Assembly: GCA_013003535.1 (NCBI GenBank) | Contig: JABDIY010000024.1 | Location: 1-64,000, forward strand | From: Acidimicrobiales bacterium | GTDB lineage: Bacteria > Actinomycetota > Acidimicrobiia > Acidimicrobiales > SZUA-35 | DNA length: 64,000 nucleotides | Direction: 5' to 3' | Notes under the pieces: generated by a model | The model's database searches: none | Seen by the model: the letters and a program-made list of their open reading frames with translations, nothing else | What the model was told of the DNA's origin: nothing | Translations under genes and position numbers: made by a program | Shown here: positions 17,427-25,573 of the stretch, piece by piece | Numbering within the stretch: the first letter of the stretch is position 1 | Layout of the letters: each line of letters begins with the position of its first letter

Positions 17427-18421
17427 ATCGCTCGGTCTTCCCGCGCCGGCTGCGCCATTCCCCGCGGCGGCGACTGCGATTCGCTGCGATGCTTGGCTCG
17501 ATCCTGCTCCTCACCGCCAGTTGCGGCGACGACGGAGGGGTGGACACATTGGCCCCCGATGCGTTCGACGGAATCTCCGTGACGGTTGGCTCGAAAAACT
17601 TCACCGAGCAGTACGTGCTGAGCGAGATCTTGATCCAGGCTCTTGTTGCTCGAGGGGCTGAGGTTACTGACGCCACAGACAGCGGCGACACTGCCACCAC
17701 CCGCCAGGCGTTGCTGAACGGCGAGATCGACGCTTACTGGGAATACAACAGTACCGGCTGGGTGGAGCACCTCGGACGCTCCGATCCGGAGGAGGACGGG
17801 GAGAAGCTCACGGAGAACGTGCACGAGGCAGACCTGGCCGAGAACGGAATCAACTGGATCGGCAGGTCGTCGTTCAACGACACTTACGGGTTCGCCGTCG
17901 GTCCGGATCTAGCCGAGAAGAATCAGGCGACCAGGTACTCCGTCGATGCCTTCGATCTCGAAGCGATGGCGGAGTATCTCAAGGACAACAGTGACGCTGT
18001 GGTCTGCATCGAGCCCGAGTTCGCCGAGCGTTCCGATGGGCTGGTTTTGTTTGAGACAGAGACAGACTTCTCCATCCCGGAGGATCAGATCCGCATTGTG
18101 GACGACGAGGCCGACATTTATCCGCTCACCGCATCCGGTGCCTGCGATTTTGGGGAAGTCTTCACCACCGATGGCCGTATCGACGCTCTCGACCTCGACG
18201 TTGTGGTCGATCCCGGGGTGTTCTACGTCTACAACGTTTCGCTCAACCTTCCGACCGAGGTCTACGAGCAGGCGCCGGAGGCGTTCGATGCGCTCGCCGA
18301 GGCGATCCTGCGACCGTTGTCGCAATCGCGTATTACCGAGCTCAATCGCCAGGTCAACGATGGCACACCGGTCTCGCAGGTAGCAGCCGACTACCTGAAG
18401 CTGTTCAAGATCAACGCCTGA
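17423..18421 (+). CDS. Osmolyte-binding lipoprotein (OpuAC/ProX-type, PF04069-like)
   Basis: A 332-residue exported protein with a basic N-terminus, hydrophobic stretch and lipobox LTASC (Cys34), so it should be anchored to the outer face of the membrane. The mature part starts with VTVGSKNFTEQYVLSEILIQ, the signature of glycine betaine/choline-binding proteins of ABC systems, and has AYWEYNSTG, the family's aromatic-rich ligand segment. No ABC permease or ATPase gene is near; instead its ATG overlaps the stop of a BCCT carrier. It may deliver substrate to that carrier or to an ABC system encoded elsewhere. Confidence 0.9.
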   Translation: MNRSVFPRRLRHSPRRRLRFAAMLGSILLLTASCGDDGGVDTLAPDAFDGISVTVGSKNFTEQYVLSEILIQALVARGAEVTDATDSGDTATTRQALLNGEIDAYWEYNSTGWVEHLGRSDPEEDGEKLTENVHEADLAENGINWIGRSSFNDTYGFAVGPDLAEKNQATRYSVDAFDLEAMAEYLKDNSDAVVCIEPEFAERSDGLVLFETETDFSIPEDQIRIVDDEADIYPLTASGACDFGEVFTTDGRIDALDLDVVVDPGVFYVYNVSLNLPTEVYEQAPEAFDALAEAILRPLSQSRITELNRQVNDGTPVSQVAADYLKLFKINA

Positions 18422-18452
18422 GCAGAGCGACGGGCCATCGGTACCCTCCTGG

Positions 18453-19307
18453 TCAGGTGAACCGGTCGATCACCTTTTTGGCAGCATCTATGTAGTGGCC
18501 GCCGAACTTGATCGCATGAACCAGTAGCGGCGCCAACTGCCACAGTTGGATGCGATGCTCCCATCCATCAGCTAGGGGAAAGACCTCGGAATACGATGCG
18601 AACGCATCGGGACCGAACCCGCCGAACAGTCGCATCATCGCCAGGTCGAATTCGCGGTGTCCGCCAAAGCTCGCCGGATCGATCAGCCAGCTGTCGCCGT
18701 TTCGATCCACCATTCGATTCCCGGCCCAAAGATCGCCGTGCAATCGAGCGGGCGATTCGGCCGGCCCGGCAAGATCCGCCAGGCGTGAGACGATCGTTCG
18801 CAGACCCGCTCGGGCCTCGCTGTCGAGGATGCCAGCGTCCCCGGTCAGACGGCCCAGCGGTTCGAGGCGGTTGATCGCAAAGAACTCGACCCAGTCATCG
18901 CACTGGACATTGGGCAGCGCTCTGCTTCCGGTGGTGCGTTCGTCGAGGCGTCCGAACCGCTCGAATCCTGCGCGGTGGAGTTCAGCCAGCTCCCGCCCGA
19001 AGGCTCTCTCGTCAGGCACTCGCCTCGGGTTGGTTTCGATCCACTCGAGCACCAGGATTGGCGGGTCGTCGGCCACGGCCAGTACCTCGGGCACACGAAC
19101 CGCAGCTGGTTCGGACAGCCATCGAAGACCCGTCGCCTCAGTTGTGAAGAAGTGCGGCGGCGGATCATGGTTGGTCTTGGCAAACACCGCTCGGCCGTCG
19201 GTCAGATCTACCCTGAACGATTGGGCGACGTCGCCCCCGCTGAGTCCAACTCCCGACTTCACGCTCCCACCAAGGTGTCGGGCGAGCCAGTCGTAGTTCA
19301 GAGTCAT
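18453..19307 (-). CDS. Fructosamine/ketosamine-3-kinase family protein
   Basis: A 284-residue kinase-fold protein. The catalytic loop LHGDLWAGNRMVD and the Mg-binding segment WLIDPASFGGHREFDLAMM are diagnostic of fructosamine kinases, which phosphorylate sugar adducts on lysine so that they fall off (protein deglycation). Length is normal for bacterial members. It converges on the binding-protein gene at 18421 and is alone on its strand, so it appears to be a single-gene unit. Confidence 0.9.
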   Translation of the reverse strand: MTLNYDWLARHLGGSVKSGVGLSGGDVAQSFRVDLTDGRAVFAKTNHDPPPHFFTTEATGLRWLSEPAAVRVPEVLAVADDPPILVLEWIETNPRRVPDERAFGRELAELHRAGFERFGRLDERTTGSRALPNVQCDDWVEFFAINRLEPLGRLTGDAGILDSEARAGLRTIVSRLADLAGPAESPARLHGDLWAGNRMVDRNGDSWLIDPASFGGHREFDLAMMRLFGGFGPDAFASYSEVFPLADGWEHRIQLWQLAPLLVHAIKFGGHYIDAAKKVIDRFT

Positions 19308-19633
19308 CGATGCAAGTATTGCGCGGCCGACGACAGTACAGAATGCTCTGCCGTCCCTGCTGATCCCGACATCAGGGTTTTCTCAGTGGCACTCGGGGTT
19401 GATTCAGGGTTCTCCCCCCTGGTCACCGCCGGTCGGGTACATGAACCTTCGAACATGGCACGAACCAGACCCGACGAACGGCCCGCGATGTTGCTACCGG
19501 AGGACTGCGGCACGGTTGGAGCGCTCGTTGGCCGGGTCCCGCACAGCGTTCCGCCAGCCGGGCTTCAGTCCGTTGACAGTCCTGTGTCAGTGCTCGGTCG
19601 GATGATCTGCCCAGGCCAAGGAGCAGGCAACAG
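19308..19633. other. Gene-free 326-nt stretch between divergent genes
   Basis: Lies between the starts of the kinase gene (minus) and the PAP2-like gene (plus) and should hold both promoters. I recognise no riboswitch, RNA gene or strong repeat. A short plus-strand frame ending at 19637 would overlap the next start as ATGA, but it continues far into the antisense of the kinase gene and has no family resemblance, so I do not call it. Confidence 0.5.
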
Positions 19634-20452
19634 ATGACGACGATCAATAGACCAATCCAGCATCGGGCAGAAGGCCGAGGGACCCGTAGGTTGTCTCGGG
19701 CGCTCATCACCGATCGACTCACGTTCGAACTGGCAAAACAGCTCAGCCTCGTACTGGCTGCCGTTCTCCTCTACTTCGGCGTTCGAGGAGCGACTCAGGG
19801 GGACACTGCCACCGCCGTGCGGAACGGACGGAAGGTTCTTGAGTTCGAGAAGTCCGTTGCTCTCGATATCGAACGTTGGGCCCAGGGGATGATCCTGGAT
19901 CATCACTGGCTCGTGACCCTCGCGAACTGGATCTACATTTGGGGCCATTGGCCGGTCATCGCCGCCTCCCTGATCTGGCTCCATCAGACGCGAAGAGTCG
20001 ACTACCTGCAGCTACGAAACGCGATGTTCATATCCGGCGCCATCGGTCTCATCATCTTCACAAGGTTTGCAGTCGCTCCACCCCGATTGCTCAACGTGGG
20101 CTTGCAAGACACCGTCACCGAATTCTCCAACTCGTACCGCATTCTTCAACCGCCGTCATTGGTCAACAAGTACGCCGCGGTCCCGAGCCTGCACGTTGGC
20201 TGGAACTTGCTCATCGGGATGGCGCTGTATCGAGCTAGTCGCAGCGCCGTGGTCAAGACTCTTGGCATCCTCAGTCCGATCCTGATGACGATCACCGTGG
20301 TGGTGACGGCCAACCACTACGTCATCGACGCAGTCCTGGGCGCCGCAGTAGCTCTGATCGGCTGGTTTGCAGCGTTTTGGCTCACCCCTCGGCTCGTGGC
20401 ACTTGAGTCTCGCCTCGGCCAGATCCCGGGAAAGCTCCCACGAAACCAATAA
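19634..20452 (+). CDS. PAP2-like membrane phosphatase/transferase (AUR1/inositolphosphotransferase type)
   Basis: A 272-residue membrane protein with six predicted helices. The active-site pattern of the PAP2_3 group is present: RFAVAPPRLL, then VPSLHVGWN (catalytic His) and ANHYVIDAVLGA (second His and Asp). Such enzymes transfer or hydrolyse phosphate on lipids at the outer membrane face, for example in phosphoinositide or lipoarabinomannan-type lipid pathways (family knowledge). The specific substrate is not evident. It converges on the PGPGW gene 27 nt away. Confidence 0.82.
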   Translation: MTTINRPIQHRAEGRGTRRLSRALITDRLTFELAKQLSLVLAAVLLYFGVRGATQGDTATAVRNGRKVLEFEKSVALDIERWAQGMILDHHWLVTLANWIYIWGHWPVIAASLIWLHQTRRVDYLQLRNAMFISGAIGLIIFTRFAVAPPRLLNVGLQDTVTEFSNSYRILQPPSLVNKYAAVPSLHVGWNLLIGMALYRASRSAVVKTLGILSPILMTITVVVTANHYVIDAVLGAAVALIGWFAAFWLTPRLVALESRLGQIPGKLPRNQ

Positions 20453-20479
20453 AGACGAACAGGCGAGTGTCGCCGCCGG

Positions 20480-20881
20480 CTAGCGGGTAGCAAACCAGGT
20501 GGAGAGCGCTAATGCTCCTAGCGTCATGGTCGTCATCGTGGCGATCTGGGAGCGGGGAATCTTGCCGTCGTCTGGGATTCCCGGCACTCTCCGGCGCAGC
20601 GTCCGGAGCAGACGGTCCGCCCAAGCAACGTCCTTGGCCAGGATGAACAGGCCCCCGGCGATTGCCAGCACGCCGGGACCCGGTAACACCATCATCGCAA
20701 TGCCCAGAATCACCACGCTGAGACCCAGCGACATGCGGGCCAGCCGAATGGCGATGTGGGAGCGTGCTGCTTCTTCGCTGGCCTCGTGTTCGCCGGTTTC
20801 GTACTCGGCTTCGAGCGCGGCCTCGGCAAGGCGCGCCTTCGTCAGGTGTTTCGGGAAGTCGGACAGGTCGTCGAGTGCCAC
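20480..20881 (-). CDS. PGPGW-type small transmembrane protein
   Basis: A 133-residue protein with an N-terminal charged helix (about 1-45) and two membrane helices around the family motif: VILGIAMMVLPGPGVLAIAG followed by GLFILAKDVAWADRLL. This is the PF09656-like layout (putative transmembrane PGPGW protein) common in actinomycetes and of unknown function. A third hydrophobic segment is at the C-terminus. Start is a GTG with a weak AGG upstream. Confidence 0.75.
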   Translation of the reverse strand: MALDDLSDFPKHLTKARLAEAALEAEYETGEHEASEEAARSHIAIRLARMSLGLSVVILGIAMMVLPGPGVLAIAGGLFILAKDVAWADRLLRTLRRRVPGIPDDGKIPRSQIATMTTMTLGALALSTWFATR

Positions 20882-20953
20882 GTGTACCTATCGTCACCTG
20901 AAGCCGAGAAGTTCCCAATCGATTGGTAGAAATCTGCTCAGCAAGCGGAGCGT

Positions 20954-21397
20954 CTACTTCCCGCTTTCGGTCTTCAGAGTGCTGTCCACCCACTGTCGGA
21001 TCTGAGCCAGCGGCAGAGCACCTACCTGGCGTCCGATCTCGGCGCCGTCATCAAACAACACCATCGTAGGGATTCCCTGCACTCCTAGCCCCGATGAGAC
21101 CGTGGGTTCTGCATCGACGTTGACCTTCACGACCCGCAACGAACCGGCCCGTTCCTTGGCCAGCTGCTCAAGCGCTGGCGCTACCGCCCGACACGGGCCA
21201 CACCATGGCGCCCAGAGGTCCAGCAGGATGGGAACAGAAGACGATGCGAGGACGCCCGGGAAGTTGGTGGTGTCCACGTCTGCCAGCCAGGGCAGGTCGG
21301 TGTGGCACGAGGCGCAGCGAGGTTTACCCGGTGTCGTGACCGGCACACGATTTCGGGTACCACATTTTGGACATGCGATCGGTTTCGGAGCGGCCAT
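20954..21397 (-). CDS. Thioredoxin with N-terminal zinc ribbon (TrxC type)
   Basis: A 147-residue protein. Two CxxC pairs at the N-terminus (CPKCGTRNRVP and CASCHTD) form a zinc ribbon as in thioredoxin 2, followed by a thioredoxin fold with the redox motif WAPWCGPCRAV and the cis-proline loop GIPTMVLF. It reduces protein disulfides in the cytoplasm, and zinc-ribbon thioredoxins respond to oxidative stress in E. coli (family knowledge). ATG at 21397 is preferred to TTG at 21403. Confidence 0.93.
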   Translation of the reverse strand: MAAPKPIACPKCGTRNRVPVTTPGKPRCASCHTDLPWLADVDTTNFPGVLASSSVPILLDLWAPWCGPCRAVAPALEQLAKERAGSLRVVKVNVDAEPTVSSGLGVQGIPTMVLFDDGAEIGRQVGALPLAQIRQWVDSTLKTESGK

Positions 21398-21425
21398 GGT
21401 CAAGGCCTGCTCTCTGAGCGGTCGA

Positions 21426-21644
21426 TCACCATGACAACTCTATTTCGAGGCTGGTGCCTTCGTCGCCGATCTCCAGTTCCATCTCCATGGTGATCTGGTC
21501 CGGCACGACCACCTTGTACGGCAGCCCATCCCGTTCGAACTCGAGGTCGTTGTGACGAGCGAGATCGTCGGCCAGCGTTCTGAGCCATTGAGCAGCCTCT
21601 TCTCGCTGCAGTTGTCGCTTCTGTTCAATGTCGATCAATTTCAT
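21426..21644 (-). CDS. Amphi-Trp domain protein
   Basis: A 72-residue acidic protein: an N-terminal amphipathic helix (EQKRQLQREEAAQWLRTLAD) followed by beta strands ending in SLEIELSW, the pattern of the amphi-Trp domain whose last Trp is conserved. Function is unknown in the family. ATG at 21644 is the only start that gives the family length; a longer frame to 21749 would be implausibly basic. It sits between a thioredoxin and a methyltransferase gene on the same strand. Confidence 0.72.
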   Translation of the reverse strand: MKLIDIEQKRQLQREEAAQWLRTLADDLARHNDLEFERDGLPYKVVVPDQITMEMELEIGDEGTSLEIELSW

Positions 21645-21745
21645 TGTGGTTCCCGTTGGCTCTTGGTAGGGCTTGGTTCGCTCTGGCCTGAGTTTGGGTG
21701 TTGTTGTCGTCGGGGGGCAGAGTCTTTGGTCAGTACCGCGCCGCT

Positions 21746-22351
21746 TCACGGTTGTGTGGCAATGACCAAGGTGTCCAGAGCTACCTGGTCGCCAGCGTCG
21801 GTGGCGACGACCCGGTCAACAACCTCAGCCACAGAGATCCCCATGCCATCGAGCGCAGCGACCGTTTCTTCCACGCTGTAACAGACTTCGGTTGATGGCG
21901 GTCCGCCGTGTCCGTCTGCCACGTTGGTCTGGTCGTGAGCGATCACGAAGAGTGTGCCTCCGGGGCGAAGCCAGGTCTTGGCGTTGCTGAGAACTGTTGC
22001 CCGACCGACCGGGTCGAGCTGCAGATATGACAGAAGCACCAGATCAACCGTTCCATCGGGCTGCCAAGTTGTGGCGTCGGCTTCGACGAAGTCGACGGTC
22101 ACGTTGTGGTCTTGGGCCAGTTGCCGGCCCTTCTCCAAGCCAACGCTCGAGAAGTCGACCGCAGTTACCTTCCAGCCTTTCTGTGCCAGCCACACTGCAT
22201 TCCGCCCCTCGCCGGTGCCGAGGTCGATGGCCTCGCCCGGTTCCAGATCGGCAAGATGCCGTTCCACGAACTGGTTGACCTTGATCGTCCACGCGTAATC
22301 GCTCGCCGAGTAGCGGTCATTCCATGCCTTACGAGCTGATGAAGTATCCAT
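21746..22351 (-). CDS. Class I SAM-dependent methyltransferase (TehB-like)
   Basis: A 201-residue cytoplasmic methyltransferase. It opens with RKAWNDRYSASDYAW, has the SAM-binding motif I AIDLGTGEGRNAVWLAQKG and post-motif AVDFSSVGLEKG, then ATTWQPDGTVDLVLLSYLQL. This arrangement resembles tellurite-resistance TehB and small-molecule thiopurine-type methyltransferases. Substrate unknown. It is divergent from the ABC-2 exporter genes. Confidence 0.87.
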   Translation of the reverse strand: MDTSSARKAWNDRYSASDYAWTIKVNQFVERHLADLEPGEAIDLGTGEGRNAVWLAQKGWKVTAVDFSSVGLEKGRQLAQDHNVTVDFVEADATTWQPDGTVDLVLLSYLQLDPVGRATVLSNAKTWLRPGGTLFVIAHDQTNVADGHGGPPSTEVCYSVEETVAALDGMGISVAEVVDRVVATDAGDQVALDTLVIATQP

Positions 22352-22516
22352 TTGTCTTTTCCATGTTTGTTGCGTCGAGCGGTGCGGATCCTAGCTTGCT
22401 CTGTTTCGTCGTCTAGGTAAAACGCGCGGGGGACCGAATACCTGGCGAACGGTCTCACTCGCAGGCCAAACTGTGTCTATGGAGTTTTCCGAAGCGCCGT
22501 TCGGACCGTTGGTTCT

Positions 22517-23263
22517 GTGTCGGCGGTAGCAGCGATACCTGGCTCCTCGGTCGCGATCCAGATGGATCGCGTCAGCATCACCAGAGGTGACCGTCAGGTG
22601 GTTACCGACTTCACCACAACGGTGCCGGTTGGTTCTGTCGTGGGTTTGTTGGGGCCGAGTGGCTGCGGAAAGTCCACGGTGATGCGAGGGATCGTTGGTG
22701 TCCAAGCCCAAGTCGCAGGAAAAATCACCGTGTTCGGTCACCCCGCCGGTGACCCACGCCTGCGGTCACTCGTTGGTTATCGATCCCAGGACGTGTCGCT
22801 CTATGAGGATCTCACCGTGCAGGAGAATATGGAGTACTTCTCGGAGCTGCTCGGACTCCAGGCCGATCAAACTCGCTCACTCCTGGAAACCGTGCAACTC
22901 GCATCGTTCCGGAACCAGCGGGTCGACCGGCTCTCGGGAGGGCAACGGGCCCGCTTGTCGCTAGCCAGTGCCCTGCTCAACGAGCCGCGCCTGCTCGTCC
23001 TGGACGAGCCAACCGTTGGGCTGGACCCGGTGCTTCGTCGCGAACTCTGGGAGTTGTTCTCTGATCTTGCGGCGGCCGGAACCACTCTGCTCGTTTCCAG
23101 CCACGTCATGGATGAAGCGGCGCGCTGTGAATCGTTGTTGTTGATGCGCGACGGCCGCCTTCTCGCTGAAGGCTCACCGCAGGAACTGATGAGGTCCACC
23201 TCCTCACCCACTGTCGAAGAGGCTTTCTTGACGCTCATCGAAGAGAGAGGTGACTCACCGTGA
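22517..23263 (+). CDS. ABC-2 type exporter, ATP-binding subunit
   Basis: A 248-residue ATPase: Walker A GPSGCGKST, Q-loop GYRSQDVSLYEDLTV, signature RLSGGQRARLSLA, Walker B LLVLDEPTVGLDPV and the switch His in VSSHVMDEA. The type is that of DrrA/YhhJ-like exporters. The start is uncertain: GTG at 22517, or ATG at 22562 just before the first strand. The stop overlaps the permease start (GTGA), so the two form one exporter. Confidence 0.92.
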   Translation: MSAVAAIPGSSVAIQMDRVSITRGDRQVVTDFTTTVPVGSVVGLLGPSGCGKSTVMRGIVGVQAQVAGKITVFGHPAGDPRLRSLVGYRSQDVSLYEDLTVQENMEYFSELLGLQADQTRSLLETVQLASFRNQRVDRLSGGQRARLSLASALLNEPRLLVLDEPTVGLDPVLRRELWELFSDLAAAGTTLLVSSHVMDEAARCESLLLMRDGRLLAEGSPQELMRSTSSPTVEEAFLTLIEERGDSP

Positions 23264-23997
23264 TCTTGACAACGGCGCGATCCACAGCCAAACGGGTGCT
23301 CCGTCAGCTGCGACATGATCGGCGGACGGTGATGCTGTTGATCGGCGTACCCAATCTTTTGCTCATCTTGGTGCGGTACGCCTTTGACGGTCGCCCGGAA
23401 GTCTTTCAGCGGGCTGGGCTGCCGCTGGTCGGTATTTTTCCGCTGGTATCTATGTTCTTGGTGGCGTCGATCGCGATGTTGCGGGAACGACGCACAGGGA
23501 CACTGGAACGCTTGATGAGCATGCCGACCGCCAAATTGGGCCTCCTCCTCGGATATGGGGCAGCTTTTGGTGCATTGGCGGTCGTCCAGGCGAGCACGGT
23601 GCTGGCCGTAGCAACGCTCGCACTAGATCTCCACGTAGCCGGACCGGTCTGGCTGGCCGTGATCGTGGCGGTGGCGAACGCCCTGCTCGGCATGTCCCTC
23701 GGCCTGTTCTTCAGTGCGTTCGCCCACACCGAGTTCCAGGCGATCCAGTTCATGCCCGCCTTCATCCTTCCTCAGTTCATGCTGTGTGGTCTCTTGGTTC
23801 CCCGGAGCGCGATGGCCCGGCCGTTGGAATTGGCGTCGATGGTCATGCCTCTGACCTATGCTTACGACGCTCTACGGGCCGTTGGTGACCAGGCGAATCC
23901 CGGGGCCGACCTCTTCCGCGACCTGGCGATCACCCTGGCCATGGGGGCGGTGGCGTTAGCGGCCGGGGCCGCCACCCTGCCGAGGCGAACGCCCTGA
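23260..23997 (+). CDS. ABC-2 type exporter, permease subunit
   Basis: A 245-residue membrane protein with six predicted helices, including the conserved ABC-2 segment RRTGTLERLMSMPTAKLGLL after helix 2 and the proline-containing FILPQFMLCGLLVPRSAMAR before the last helices. It forms the membrane pore of the exporter encoded with the preceding ATPase gene. Substrate unknown; drug or antibiotic export (DrrB-like) is the usual guess. A GC-rich hairpin follows the stop. Confidence 0.9.
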   Translation: MILTTARSTAKRVLRQLRHDRRTVMLLIGVPNLLLILVRYAFDGRPEVFQRAGLPLVGIFPLVSMFLVASIAMLRERRTGTLERLMSMPTAKLGLLLGYGAAFGALAVVQASTVLAVATLALDLHVAGPVWLAVIVAVANALLGMSLGLFFSAFAHTEFQAIQFMPAFILPQFMLCGLLVPRSAMARPLELASMVMPLTYAYDALRAVGDQANPGADLFRDLAITLAMGAVALAAGAATLPRRTP

Positions 23998-24056
23998 TGA
24001 GCACAACCGGCAATGAACTGCCGCGGCCGTAGGAACACTTGACTAGGAACACCAAA

Positions 24057-24101
24057 GGGCCGGCCGGCTCAGCACTCAAGGTGCTGTGCTTCGGCCGGCC
24101 C
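24057..24101. terminator. Long GC-rich hairpin between convergent genes
   Basis: GGGCCGGCCG (24057-24066) pairs perfectly with CGGCCGGCCC (24092-24101), and inside it CAGCAC (24070-24075) pairs with GTGCTG (24081-24086). It lies between the ends of the ABC-2 permease (plus) and the secreted protein gene (minus), so it can serve both strands. There is no T-run. Confidence 0.65.
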
Positions 24102-24124
24102 AGAGGCGGGGAGAACCTGGAGTT

Positions 24125-24757
24125 TTATGCGTCGACGGTGTCAGCGTCGGCTACTGGGCCAGCGCCTCGGCGGCCGTGTCCCGGTCGGCCACGGCCTTCC
24201 AACTCACCGTTCACTCGTGCGGTAACCCTCTCTTCGAGGTCCGCGGAACGTTCCGCGGCTTCTTCTTCGGTCAGGCGGCCGTCGGTCACGGCCTGGTCGA
24301 GGTGTTCCTGATGCTCAGTGACCAGGGCGTCGATCAGGGTTTGAGTGGGGACGCCCTGAGCTTCGGCGACCTCGGCCAAGGTGTTACCAGCCTGTATTTC
24401 GGTACGAATCTCGGCTTCGGTGAGACCCAGGAGTTCGGTTACGACCTCGGACTCACCGGCTCGGAAACCGTGGCGATGATGGCCTCTGCCAAAGCCCCGC
24501 TCCGCCAAGCTCTCGGCGATCGAGTCGGCTTGCTCTTGAGTGATCGTGCCGTCCTCCACCAGCGTGCCGAGAAAGTTCTCGAACGATGGGGTTGCTTCTT
24601 CGACCGTCGACTCGGGGGTCGTATCGTCGGTTTGGGCCGAGGCGATCGCCGGGGCGAACGCCAGCCCGGTCATCGCCATACCGGCTCCGGCCAGCGCGAA
24701 CGGAAGAATGCGTCGGCCCTTTGATGAGGTTTCGGTCTTCTTGTCGGTGTTGATCAT
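24125..24757 (-). CDS. Secreted acidic helical protein (DUF2680-like repeats)
   Basis: A 210-residue protein with a signal peptide (basic start, PFALAGAGMAMTGLAFAPAI, cleavage after ASA). The mature part has short helical units of the type DGTITQEQADSIAESLAERG and DGRLTEEEAAERSADLEERV around a central LTEAEIRTEIQAGNTLAEVA unit, with a His/Gly-rich linker (GFGRGHHRHGFRAGE). Such proteins are frequent in actinomycetes and have no known function. ATG at 24757 has AAGGA 8 nt upstream and overlaps the DoxX-like stop by 4 nt. Confidence 0.78.
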   Translation of the reverse strand: MINTDKKTETSSKGRRILPFALAGAGMAMTGLAFAPAIASAQTDDTTPESTVEEATPSFENFLGTLVEDGTITQEQADSIAESLAERGFGRGHHRHGFRAGESEVVTELLGLTEAEIRTEIQAGNTLAEVAEAQGVPTQTLIDALVTEHQEHLDQAVTDGRLTEEEAAERSADLEERVTARVNGELEGRGRPGHGRRGAGPVADADTVDA

Positions 24758-25482
24758 TGGTTCGTTCCTTGGGGGAGGGGGAGTGTGCGATCTGCACACA
24801 ACGAACTATGAACGGTTGCCCTGAAACGATTCTGACCAGCTGAATTCCTGTTCAGCTTCCACTCTGCCGGCTGCACCCGTTTGTAGGTCTGTTGGCAGGC
24901 GATCATGCCAAGCGCACCGATGGTGAGAAACATGATGGCCGGGTCGTCGATCACGTTGGCGGGTTGGAGGGTGCGGACGAACGGCAGGCTAATCAGCGCC
25001 GAGATGCCGGTCCACGCTTGGCCGATCCGTAGGTACGAGAGCGTGTGAACCCCCGCAAAACTGGCCCGTTCAGCCATCCACAGAGCGAGCGCACCCTGAC
25101 TGAGGATGTAGAAGGCGGACGGGTTGACCGCTCCGGCCGCCAGGAAGTGGAAGTTCATAACGAGACCGGCGAACAACCCGTAACCGACGAACCGGCCGCT
25201 GACGAGCGTCAACCCGGCCACGAGCTGGAGGGCCACCACGAGCATTGTGAACACCGTGAGCTGGGCGAGAACCACATGGTCGACAAACGGCTGATACCAA
25301 ACGAGCGTGGTCGGCTGCCGCTCGGCCAGAAACTCGGTGATCACGGCGCCCTGCCACCACGACGGATCGATGATCTTCTCCGTGGCAGCTCTCAGCCAAC
25401 CCAGTCCAATGAAGAGCTGTGTGAGAAGAACCCAACCGGGAAGACCGCCGGTTCGTTGCCGTAAGAGAGCTTTCATGGGCAT
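24754..25482 (-). CDS. DoxX/DoxD-like membrane protein
   Basis: A protein of about 242 residues with four to six hydrophobic helices. It begins with a cytoplasmic RQRTGGLPGWVLLTQLFIGL and the DoxX-like GWLRAATEKIIDPSWWQG, followed by VAGLTLVSGRFVGYGLFAGL. Members are linked to thiosulfate:quinone oxidoreductase or unknown membrane redox roles. The last 35 residues are a hydrophilic tail. ATG at 25482 is chosen; a TTG at 25521 is in frame. Its stop overlaps the start of the secreted-protein gene, a coupling worth noting. Confidence 0.75.
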   Translation of the reverse strand: MPMKALLRQRTGGLPGWVLLTQLFIGLGWLRAATEKIIDPSWWQGAVITEFLAERQPTTLVWYQPFVDHVVLAQLTVFTMLVVALQLVAGLTLVSGRFVGYGLFAGLVMNFHFLAAGAVNPSAFYILSQGALALWMAERASFAGVHTLSYLRIGQAWTGISALISLPFVRTLQPANVIDDPAIMFLTIGALGMIACQQTYKRVQPAEWKLNRNSAGQNRFRATVHSSLCADRTLPLPQGTNQ

Positions 25483-25573
25483 AGGTTCGGAGCCATCCTC
25501 GCCGCGGATGGATTCACTCAATGGATGATCGAACTATTCTGCTGCCGGGAGGAACTATTGGCAGCTCGTTTGG

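Noticed and set aside
19455-19637. 60-codon frame ending with a 4-nt overlap on the PAP2-like start
   Set aside because: The frame has no family resemblance and continues antisense through the kinase gene; the overlap is likely accidental.
24844-24855. ATTCCTGTTCAG, also present at 27081-27092
   Set aside because: A 12-nt match in 64 kb is expected often by chance, and this copy lies inside coding sequence, so I do not link it to the inverted repeat at 27076.
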